Assembly: GCA_007116445.1 (NCBI GenBank)
Contig: SKIM01000238.1
Location: forward strand, 1-5,478
Direction: 5' to 3'
Origin: Natronohydrobacter sp.
Lineage (GTDB): Bacteria > Pseudomonadota > Alphaproteobacteria > Rhodobacterales > Rhodobacteraceae
DNA: 5,478 nt
Shown: positions 1-5,102 of the stretch, piece after piece
Layout: the number at the start of each line of letters is the position of its first letter
Numbering within the stretch: the first letter of the stretch is position 1
Notes under the pieces: model-generated
Database searches by the model: none
Told to the model about the DNA's origin: nothing
What the model saw: only the letters and a program-made list of their open reading frames with translations
Program-made: the position numbers and the translations under genes

Positions 1-84
1 CACATGCTCTTTGCGTCCGAGGATCAGAAAGAAGGCATGTCGGCCTTTCTGGAGAAGCGCCAGCCACAGTTCCGCGACAGTTAA
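1..84 (+). CDS. Enoyl-CoA hydratase/isomerase (crotonase family), C-terminal fragment
   Basis: Reading from base 1 gives 27 residues and a TAA stop at 82-84; the rest of the gene lies outside the window. The visible tail contains FASEDQKEGMSAFLEKR, which closely resembles the C-terminal helix of short-chain enoyl-CoA hydratases (pattern FATEDQKEGMxAFLEKRxPxF). These enzymes hydrate 2-enoyl-CoA in the cytoplasm during fatty-acid or aromatic-acid breakdown. The active-site glutamates and the oxyanion-hole region are not visible, so substrate and exact family member cannot be given. An intrinsic terminator starts six bases after the stop, so this gene is probably transcribed separately from rpsT. 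An enoyl-CoA hydratase gene upstream of rpsT-dnaA is, as I recall, common in Rhodobacteraceae. Confidence is high for the family and low for any specific name. Confidence 0.85.
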   Translation, partial: HMLFASEDQKEGMSAFLEKRQPQFRDS

Positions 85-89
85 ACACG

Positions 90-112
90 GCGCGTTTTCG
101 CGCTTTTCTTTT
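90..112 (+). terminator. Intrinsic terminator after the enoyl-CoA hydratase gene
   Basis: A perfect 5-bp stem (GCGCG at 90-94, CGCGC at 99-103) closes a TTTT loop. It is followed directly by the T-rich run TTTTCTTTT (104-112). It begins six bases after the TAA stop. The stem is short but all G-C, and the run of eight T in nine bases is typical of Rho-independent termination. It should separate the upstream gene from rpsT. Confidence 0.8.
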
Positions 113-122
113 GTCGCCGGCT

Positions 123-134
123 GGCGTATACGCC
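123..134. promoter_or_regulatory. 12-base perfect palindrome upstream of rpsT (possible operator)
   Basis: GGCGTATACGCC reads the same on both strands. It lies 11 bases after the terminator and about 110 bases before the rpsT start codon, where an rpsT promoter or operator would be expected. I could not place a convincing -35/-10 pair beside it and know no regulator with this site. No T run follows, so it is not a second terminator. A binding site is only inferred. Confidence 0.3.
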
Positions 135-172
135 GCCACACATGCGCGTGGGCCCGCTTAAGGCATTTGTCG

Positions 173-217
173 AACCTGACCGATCCGGTCAGTGCAGGGT
201 CGTTGCGCGATCAGGTT
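173..217 (+). promoter_or_regulatory. rpsT mRNA leader with two competing pairings
   Basis: CTGACCG (176-182) pairs perfectly with CGGTCAG (186-192) across a 3-base loop ATC. Separately, AACCTGA (173-179) is the exact reverse complement of TCAGGTT (211-217). The two pairings share bases 176-179, so they cannot form together. The second partner lies 26 bases before the rpsT start codon. S20 synthesis is known to be autoregulated in Escherichia coli, so a switching leader is plausible. Such a role here is inferred from sequence symmetry alone. A 3-base loop is tight, and the hairpin may open its last pair. Confidence 0.4.
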
Positions 218-242
218 GAAACGAAATCGAAAGACAAAGCCC

Positions 243-509
243 ATGGCCAATACGCCCCAGTCCAAGAAACGCGCCCGCCAGGTCGAGCGTCGCACCGATG
301 TCAACAAGGCACGCCGCTCGCGCATCCGCACTTTCCTGCGCAAAGTCGAGGAGGCGATTGCCTCCGGTGACGCTGCGCAGGCCAAGGAAGCGCTGCGTCA
401 AGTGCAGCCCGAACTGGCACGCGGTGTCACCAAAGGTGTGATGCACAAGAACACGGTGGCACGCAAGATGTCGCGTCTGTCGGCGCGGGTCAAGTTGCTG
501 AACGCCTGA
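243..509 (+). CDS. rpsT: Small-subunit ribosomal protein S20 (bS20)
   Basis: This gene encodes an 88-residue, very basic protein that binds 16S rRNA early in 30S assembly. The start is ATG at 243, giving MANTPQSKKRARQ, the conserved bS20 N-terminus; an in-frame upstream start at 192 would add 17 residues that do not fit the family. The Lys/Arg-rich N-terminal helix (residues 6-30), the following helices (SRIRTFLRKVEEAI, AQAKEALRQVQPELARGV) and the C-terminal KGVMHKNTVARKMSRLSARV (about residues 65-84) are all typical of S20, as is the length. No strong Shine-Dalgarno sequence precedes the start; the bases before it are A-rich (GAAACGAAATCGAAAGACAAAG). A palindromic terminator begins 22 bases after the stop, so rpsT is probably a single-gene transcript. 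The rpsT-dnaA neighbourhood is usual in alphaproteobacteria. Confidence 0.97.
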   Translation: MANTPQSKKRARQVERRTDVNKARRSRIRTFLRKVEEAIASGDAAQAKEALRQVQPELARGVTKGVMHKNTVARKMSRLSARVKLLNA

Positions 510-530
510 CAATCTATTGTTAATAAACGA

Positions 531-556
531 AAAATGGCGCCCTAGGGCGCCATTTT
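531..556. terminator. Perfectly palindromic terminator after rpsT
   Basis: The 26 bases 531-556 are an exact palindrome: AAAA, then a G/C-rich arm TGGCGCC, the centre CTAG, the arm GGCGCCA, then TTTT. As RNA it would fold into a stem of at least 8 bp (ATGGCGCC against GGCGCCAT) with a CTAG loop, flanked by A and T runs that extend the stem. The T run is only four long before G, so efficiency on the + strand may be moderate. Because the structure is symmetrical it could also stop transcription entering from the other side. Confidence 0.8.
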
Positions 557-794
557 GCGTTGTGGTGATGCCTCTGGATGCAACAGGTGGCGATTCTTTG
601 GAGGTCCGATGTCAGTCAAGTCTGATGTTGTGTTGCGGTGAAACTTCGGACGTTGTTAATGTCTTGATGCGACTCGGACAGTCCTTGGGGGGCCTGCGTT
701 GTTGCCGCCTGACAGAGTGTTCGGGCGCAGCAAGAAATCGGATGTCGCTAGGTGTGAGTATGGGTGCGTATGTTGACGCGCGGCAGGGCGTTGT

Positions 795-845
795 GACCAG
801 AGCGATAGACTGATCAGAGCAATGAGCGGATCAGAACCGGGTCAG
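795..845 (+). repeat. Three imperfect direct repeats with a 17-base period
   Basis: GACCAGAGCGA (795-805), GATCAGAGCAA (812-822) and GATCAGAACCG (829-839) start exactly 17 bases apart. The shared core is GAYCAGARC. Units 1 and 2 match at 11 of 17 positions and units 2 and 3 at 10 of 17; most of the identity is in the first nine bases. The array lies about 95-140 bases before dnaA. It may be a set of phased binding sites for a regulator, or the remains of a small tandem duplication. No known binding protein is recognised. Confidence 0.45.
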
Positions 846-853
846 GTGGTCGT

Positions 854-913
854 ATGCGCGACCGCATGAGCCTGTGTTTCGTGAGCTTCATTGTGACGGC
901 GCCGTGTGTCTGA
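854..913 (+). CDS. Possible 19-residue leader peptide before dnaA
   Basis: ATG at 854 opens a 19-codon frame ending in TGA at 911-913. It encodes MRDRMSLCFVSFIVTAPCV, with two Arg at the N-terminus followed by a hydrophobic stretch. A good Shine-Dalgarno-like AGGTGG (844-849, five of six matches to AGGAGG) lies four bases before the ATG. The stop is 24 bases before the dnaA GTG codon and in the same frame. No family is recognised, and an open frame this short can easily occur by chance in a G/C-rich region. If translated, it could tune access to the dnaA start site. This is a hypothesis based on the ribosome-binding site and position only. Confidence 0.25.
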   Translation: MRDRMSLCFVSFIVTAPCV

Positions 914-927
914 AGAAGAGCAAGAGC

Positions 928-935
928 GGGGGAAG
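928..935 (+). promoter_or_regulatory. dnaA ribosome binding site, GGGGGAAG
   Basis: GGGGGAAG (928-935) precedes the dnaA GTG codon at 938 with about four bases between GGGGGA and the start. It supports GTG at 938 as the initiation codon. The only upstream in-frame interval, back to the TGA at 911-913, contains no other start. An out-of-frame ATG at 936 overlaps the GTG (ATGTG). Confidence 0.6.
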
Positions 936-937
936 AT

Positions 938-2293
938 GTGGCGATAGGCTGGGCAGGTATTTCTGATGAATTGCGGCGTGAGGTTGGTGAGAGCAATCAC
1001 AAGAATTGGATAGAACCGCTCGAATGCCTCGAGATCAACGACGGTGTCGTGCGATTTCGTGCGCCCTCGCGATTCGTCGGTGATTGGGTCAAACGCAACT
1101 ATCACGACCAGATCCTGACCCTGATCCGCAAGGAAGGGCGCGATGTCACGCGGCTGGATTTCGTGGTCAGCACCGTCGCCGCGACCCCTACGAAAAGTGT
1201 GACCCCGCTCGCTGAAAGCCCCGCACCAGCCACCGCGATGGGCGAAGACGTGTTGCAAGGCGTCGTGCTGGATCAGAAACTGACTTTCGACAATTTCGTG
1301 GTCGGAAAACCCAATGAACTTGCCCATGCGGCCGCGCGTCGGGTGGCGACAGGGGGACCGGTGACCTTCAATCCGCTGTTCCTCTATGGCGGCGTGGGCC
1401 TTGGCAAGACCCACCTGATGCAGGCCATCGCCTGGGAGTTGACCGAGAAGCGCCCCGATCTTCAGGTTCTCTATCTTTCAGCCGAAAAATTCATGTATCG
1501 CTTCGTGCAGGCCCTGCGCGACCGCGAGATCATGGATTTCAAGAATATCTTCCGTTCGGTCGATGTGCTGATGGTCGATGATGTGCAATTCATCGCGGGC
1601 AAGGAAAGCACACAGGAAGAGTTTTTCCACACCTTCAACGCGCTGGTCGATCAGAACAAGCAGATTGTCATGTCGGCAGATCGCGCGCCGGGCGAGATCA
1701 AGGATCTGGAAGCGCGGATTTCCTCGCGGATGCAATGCGGCCTGGTGGTTGACCTGCACCCGACCAATTACGAATTGCGTCTGGGCATCCTGCAGCGCAA
1801 GGCCGCGCATTTTGCGCAGAGCTATGGCGCGGTGAAAATCTCGGACGGGATTTTCGAGTTCCTCGCCCATCGGATCAGTAACAATGTCCGCGTGCTCGAA
1901 GGGGCGCTGCAACGGTTGTTCGCTTTCTCCAGCCTGATCGGACAGGAAGTGACAATGGATATGGTGCAGGATTGTCTGTCGGACATTCTGCGCAGCTCCG
2001 AGCGGCGGGTGACGGTCGAGGAAATCCAGCGCAAGGTTGCCGAACATTTCAACCTGCGCCTGTCGGATATGCTTGGCCCCAAGCGCACGCGCACCATCGC
2101 GCGCCCGCGCCAGATCGCGATGTATCTGTCCAAGGAACTGACCTCACGCTCCCTGCCGGAAATCGGGCGGCGCTTTGGTGGCCGGGATCACACCACGATT
2201 CTGCACGGGGTGCGCAAGGTTGAAGAGATGCGCAGCACCGACAGCCAACTCAATGAGGATATCGAATTGTTGCGGCGGCTTCTGGAAAGCTGA
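938..2293 (+). CDS. dnaA: Chromosomal replication initiator protein DnaA
   Basis: This gene encodes a 451-residue AAA+ ATPase that binds DnaA boxes at the origin, melts the DNA and helps load the DnaB helicase. Domain I covers about residues 1-75 (NWIEPLE, FVGDWVKRNYHDQIL). Domain II is a short Pro/Ala/Thr linker (about 80-110). The AAA+ domain III holds Walker A GGVGLGKTH (151-159), Walker B LMVDDVQF (211-218), sensor I VMSADRAP (244-251), the arginine-finger region EARISSRMQCGL (Arg260/Arg264) and sensor II NNVRVLEGAL (Arg318). Domain IV has the DNA-binding helix-turn-helix and the DnaA signature GGRDHTTILHG (414-424). All key residues are present and the length is normal for alphaproteobacteria. 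The start is GTG, set by a stop codon 27 bases upstream in frame and by GGGGGAAG before it. GTG, the overlapping out-of-frame ATG and the long leader suggest control of initiation rate, which is inference. Confidence 0.98.
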   Translation: MAIGWAGISDELRREVGESNHKNWIEPLECLEINDGVVRFRAPSRFVGDWVKRNYHDQILTLIRKEGRDVTRLDFVVSTVAATPTKSVTPLAESPAPATAMGEDVLQGVVLDQKLTFDNFVVGKPNELAHAAARRVATGGPVTFNPLFLYGGVGLGKTHLMQAIAWELTEKRPDLQVLYLSAEKFMYRFVQALRDREIMDFKNIFRSVDVLMVDDVQFIAGKESTQEEFFHTFNALVDQNKQIVMSADRAPGEIKDLEARISSRMQCGLVVDLHPTNYELRLGILQRKAAHFAQSYGAVKISDGIFEFLAHRISNNVRVLEGALQRLFAFSSLIGQEVTMDMVQDCLSDILRSSERRVTVEEIQRKVAEHFNLRLSDMLGPKRTRTIARPRQIAMYLSKELTSRSLPEIGRRFGGRDHTTILHGVRKVEEMRSTDSQLNEDIELLRRLLES

Positions 2294-2399
2294 AAACGCC
2301 TTGCAAACCTTCAGAAAGCCCTTGTGGCCCGCTGAAATTTGACTAGTCTCGCGCCCCCGGCAGGGCGGTTTCTGCGGGTCAAAAAGTGGGATCAGGGGC

Positions 2400-3518
2400 A
2401 TGAAGATCAGTATTGAACGCGCCGTTTTGCTCAAGGCCGTGTCACAAGCGCAATCCGTTGTCGAACGCCGCAACACGATCCCGATCCTGGCCAATGTGCT
2501 GATCGAGGCCGATGAAGGCAATGTCCGGCTGCGGGCCACCGATCTCGATATCGAAGTGATCGACCGCGCGCCTGCGATGGTCGAAGTTGCGGGGGCAACG
2601 ACCGTTTCCGCGGTGCTGTTGCATGAGATCGTGCGCAAACTGCCCGATGGCGCGCTGGTCGAGCTGAGCAATGACGCGCGCACCGGCCGGTTGCAGGTTT
2701 CTGCCGGGCGGTCTGTGTTCTCGCTTGCGACCCTGCCGAAAGAAGATTTTCCGGTGATGGCGTCGACCGAATACAGCGCCAATTTCAAAGCCCCTGCAAA
2801 AGTGCTGCGGCGGCTCTTCGACAAGGCGAAATTCGCGATTTCCACGGAAGAGACGCGCTATTATCTCAATGGCGTCTATATGCATGTCACTGATGGCGAG
2901 GGCGGGCGCGTATTGCGCTGTGTCGCGACCGATGGGCACCGGCTGGCACGGATCGACGCGCCCTTGCCCGAGGGGGCCGAGCAGATGGCCGGGGTGATCG
3001 TGCCGCGCAAGACTGTGGGCGAATTGCGCAAGCTCCTCGATGATGATGACATGGAAATCGCTGTTTCCGTCTCAGAGACAAAAGTGCGCTTTGCCACACC
3101 CGATATCAGCCTGACCTCGAAGGTGATTGACGGCACATTCCCGGATTACACCCGCGTCATCCCCAGCCAGAACACCAAGCGGCTGGAAGTGGATGCAGGC
3201 GATTTCGCCAAGGCTGTCGACCGGGTGGCCACAGTGTCTTCAGAACGGTCCCGCGCGGTCAAACTGATCATCGAAGACGACAAGCTGGTGCTGTCGGTCA
3301 ATGCGCCAGATTCTGGCGCGGCTGAGGAGGAACTGATCGTGGCCTATGCCGATGAGCGGCTGGAGATCGGGTTCAACGCCAAATACCTGCTGGAAATTGC
3401 CAGTCAGGTGGACCGCGAAAACGCGGTTTTCCTGTTCAACTCCTCGGGCGATCCGACACTGATGCGCGAAGGCAACGATATGAGCGCGGTCTATGTTGTG
3501 ATGCCGATGCGCGTCTGA
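2400..3518 (+). CDS. dnaN: DNA polymerase III beta subunit (sliding clamp)
   Basis: This gene encodes a 372-residue clamp subunit; the dimer encircles DNA and tethers polymerase III and other clamp-binding proteins. It has the three repeated clamp domains (roughly 1-125, 126-250, 251-372). Recognisable family segments are the N-terminus MKISIERAVLLKAVS, FAISTEETRYYLNGVY (145-160), CVATDGHRLA (174-183), DGTFPDYTRVIP (244-255) and the C-terminal YVVMPMRV, which forms part of the partner-binding pocket. Length matches the family. The ATG start is preceded by GTGGGA (2386-2391) and AGGGG (2394-2398), the latter rather close. The 106-base gap after dnaA contains TTGACT (2339-2344) inside TTGACTAGTC, a possible -35 element, but no good -10 was found. 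dnaN could have its own promoter or be read through from dnaA; there is no clear terminator between them. Confidence 0.98.
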   Translation: MKISIERAVLLKAVSQAQSVVERRNTIPILANVLIEADEGNVRLRATDLDIEVIDRAPAMVEVAGATTVSAVLLHEIVRKLPDGALVELSNDARTGRLQVSAGRSVFSLATLPKEDFPVMASTEYSANFKAPAKVLRRLFDKAKFAISTEETRYYLNGVYMHVTDGEGGRVLRCVATDGHRLARIDAPLPEGAEQMAGVIVPRKTVGELRKLLDDDDMEIAVSVSETKVRFATPDISLTSKVIDGTFPDYTRVIPSQNTKRLEVDAGDFAKAVDRVATVSSERSRAVKLIIEDDKLVLSVNAPDSGAAEEELIVAYADERLEIGFNAKYLLEIASQVDRENAVFLFNSSGDPTLMREGNDMSAVYVVMPMRV

Positions 3519-3573
3519 CGCCAGCAGGTTTTGCGGCTGGAAACTCCGCGTAAAAGGCACTACCGCTGCGGGC

Positions 3574-4668
3574 ATGTCGGTTCATCTCGTCTCGCTTGTC
3601 CTGTCGCATTTCCGCTCGCATCAGCGCACGCGGCTTGATTGTGACGGGCGACCCGTGGCGCTGTCGGGGCTGAACGGGGCCGGCAAGACCAATATCCTTG
3701 AGGCGATCTCACTCCTCTCGCCGGGGCGCGGTTTGCGCCGCGCCGCGCCCGAGGAGATCGGGCGCAAGCCCCAAGGCGTCGGCTGGAAACTGCGCGCCGA
3801 GATGATCCGCCCCGACGGCCTGCGCCAGATCGAGACCTGGGCAGAACCCGGCCAACCGCGCCAGCTGCGTATCGATGACAAGGCCGCGCCGCAGACAGTG
3901 CTGGGCGAGATCGCGGCGATGCTTTGGCTGACGCCTGCGATGGACCGGCTCTGGATCGAGGCGCCGGAGGGGCGGCGGCGCTATCTCGACCGGATCGTGC
4001 TCAGTTTCCGGCCTGGTCACGCCGCGCAGACCCTCGCCTATGAGAAAGCCATGCGCGAGCGCAACCGGCTGTTGCGCGATCAGGTCAGCGATGCGGGTTG
4101 GTATGCGGCGATTGAGGCGCAGATGGCGCAGGCGGGGGCCGAGATCAGTGCCAATCGTCACCATGCTCTGGCCGAACTCACGCGCCATGGCATCGCCGAC
4201 GGACCGTTCCCGCAGGCCGATCTTGCGCTCGATTGCACCGCCCCGCGTCTGGCCGATGATCTCGCGACCGCGCTCGCCGAAGGACGCAGGCGCGACATGG
4301 CCGCCGGACGCAGCCTGACCGGGCCGCACCGTGCCGATCTGAGTGCAATCTGGGCGGCCAAGGGGATGGCAGCAGCGCAATGTTCAACAGGCGAGCAGAA
4401 GGCGATGCTGATTTCCATTCTGCTCGCCAATGCCCGCGCGCTGAAGCTCCGCGACGGGCACGCGCCGATCCTGCTTCTGGATGAAGTCGCAGCCCATCTT
4501 GACGCGGGCCGCCGCGCGGCGCTTTATGACGCGCTTTGCGATCTTGGCGCGCAGGCTTTTCTGACCGGCACCGGGGCTGAACTTTTCGCGGATCTGGGCC
4601 CCCGCGCGCAGCATTTCACTGTCTCAGAGCGCGACGGGCATTCCATTCTAGAGGAGAATTTTCCATGA
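3574..4668 (+). CDS. recF: DNA replication and repair protein RecF
   Basis: This gene encodes a 364-residue SMC/ABC-type ATPase that acts with RecO and RecR to load RecA at single-strand gaps and stalled forks. The N-terminal LVLSHFRSHQRTRLD is typical of RecF. Walker A GLNGAGKTN is at 32-40, the RecF motif SLTGPHRADL at 247-256, the ABC signature STGEQKAMLISILLANA at 271-287, and Walker B ILLLDEV at 299-305 (Asp303, Glu304) followed by the D-loop AHLD (307-310). Length is normal. The 55-base gap after dnaN has no T-run terminator, only a weak CCAGC/GCTGG stem (3521-3540), so co-transcription with dnaN is likely. No strong Shine-Dalgarno is close to the ATG; the nearest is AAAAGG about 16 bases upstream. 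The G+C content looks higher than in dnaA. The last four bases overlap the next gene. Confidence 0.97.
   Translation: MSVHLVSLVLSHFRSHQRTRLDCDGRPVALSGLNGAGKTNILEAISLLSPGRGLRRAAPEEIGRKPQGVGWKLRAEMIRPDGLRQIETWAEPGQPRQLRIDDKAAPQTVLGEIAAMLWLTPAMDRLWIEAPEGRRRYLDRIVLSFRPGHAAQTLAYEKAMRERNRLLRDQVSDAGWYAAIEAQMAQAGAEISANRHHALAELTRHGIADGPFPQADLALDCTAPRLADDLATALAEGRRRDMAAGRSLTGPHRADLSAIWAAKGMAAAQCSTGEQKAMLISILLANARALKLRDGHAPILLLDEVAAHLDAGRRAALYDALCDLGAQAFLTGTGAELFADLGPRAQHFTVSERDGHSILEENFP
4651..4656 (+). promoter_or_regulatory. Strong ribosome binding site for the VOC gene, inside recF
   Basis: GAGGAG lies within the last codons of recF, eight bases before the ATG at 4665. It is the best Shine-Dalgarno match in the window. 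It fixes the start of the VOC gene and shows that this gene is set up for efficient translation, despite its overlap with the recF stop. Confidence 0.75.
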
Positions 4669-5102
4669 GTTATCCACGCCAGCGTATCACCCTCATCACG
4701 CTCGGCGTCGATGATCTTGACCGCGCCAAAACCTTTTACAAGGGCCTCGGCTGGGTGCCCGCCGAGGAGGTCGAAGGCATGGCCTGTTTCCAGCTGCAGG
4801 GTCAGGCGCTGATGCTCTTCGGGCGCACGGAACTGGCGAAGGACCAGGGCCGCGAAGGCGCGTATCTTGGCACCGGCGCGGTGACGCTCTGCCAGAATTT
4901 CGACAGCCGCGCCGATGTGGACGCCGCTTTCGCCGAGGCGCTGGCCGCTGGTGCTGTGCCGCTCAAATCCCCTGAGGCGGTTTTCTGGGGCGGCTATTCG
5001 GGCTATTTCACTGATCCTGATGGCCATGTCTGGGAAGTGGCGCATAATCCGTTCTGGCCCTTGGCGAAAGATGGCAGCCTGACACTGCCGGCCCCTTCAT
5101 GA
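4665..5102 (+). CDS. VOC superfamily protein (glyoxalase/bleomycin-resistance fold)
   Basis: This gene encodes a 145-residue single-module protein of the vicinal-oxygen-chelate superfamily. The N-terminal ITLGVDDLDRAKTFYKGLGW (8-30) is the classic beta-alpha opening. A central strand carries ACFQLQGQALMLF (40-52), and the C-terminal module has GGYSGYFTDPDGHVWEVAHNPFW (109-131), where Glu124 is the usual metal-ligand position. Members include glyoxalases, extradiol dioxygenases, antibiotic-binding proteins and many without known activity; substrate cannot be read from the sequence. No signal peptide is visible, so it is probably cytoplasmic. Its ATG overlaps the recF stop as ATGA, and its own stop overlaps the next start in the same way. 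This suggests a translationally coupled run recF-VOC-LysE. Fold assignment is confident; a function in detoxification or resistance is only a guess. Confidence 0.9.
   Translation: MSYPRQRITLITLGVDDLDRAKTFYKGLGWVPAEEVEGMACFQLQGQALMLFGRTELAKDQGREGAYLGTGAVTLCQNFDSRADVDAAFAEALAAGAVPLKSPEAVFWGGYSGYFTDPDGHVWEVAHNPFWPLAKDGSLTLPAPS

Larger units (their letters stand above)
557..937 (+). other. Long dnaA upstream region, G/T-rich, no gene recognised
   Basis: About 380 bases separate the rpsT terminator from the dnaA start. Counting by hand over 541-780 gives about 85 G, 69 T, 47 C and 39 A, so G+T is near 64% on the + strand. No open frame here looks like a protein family. Two GANTC motifs occur (592-596 and 671-675); GANTC is the target of the CcrM methyltransferase that affects dnaA transcription in Caulobacter, but two in this length is near chance. 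The octamer TTGTTAAT at 653-660 also occurs at 517-524. A weak promoter candidate is TTGCGG (633-638) with GTTAAT (655-660), spacing 16. No TTATNCACA DnaA box and no AT-rich unwinding segment were found. The region probably contains the dnaA promoter and a 5' leader. Confidence 0.5.

Noticed and set aside
192..242. A 17-residue N-terminal extension of S20 from ATG-like start at 192.
   Set aside because: The family begins MANTxQSKKR, and the extension would read through the leader hairpin.
592..675. Two GANTC (CcrM) sites in the dnaA upstream region as a cell-cycle methylation switch.
   Set aside because: Two sites in about 430 bases is near the chance expectation, and their position relative to the promoter is unknown.
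517..813. A 98-codon + strand open frame beginning TTG.
   Set aside because: It runs through the rpsT terminator hairpin, has no ribosome-binding site, and its protein resembles no family.
510..937. Chromosome origin in the rpsT-dnaA gap.
   Set aside because: No TTATNCACA boxes on either strand and no AT-rich unwinding segment; nearest matches reach only about 6 of 9. The region is better read as a promoter and leader.
842..1414. A 190-codon reverse-strand frame over the dnaA start.
   Set aside because: Mostly antisense to conserved dnaA codons, with a low-quality protein; this is a shadow of dnaA in G/C-rich DNA.
3709..4380. A 223-codon reverse-strand frame inside recF.
   Set aside because: It lies fully antisense to well-conserved RecF sequence and shows no domain; such long antisense frames are expected at high G+C.
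4670..4678. TTATCCACG, a near match (8 of 9) to the DnaA box TTATCCACA.
   Set aside because: It is a single copy inside the first codons of the VOC gene, with no other boxes or AT-rich segment nearby, so it gives no evidence for an origin.
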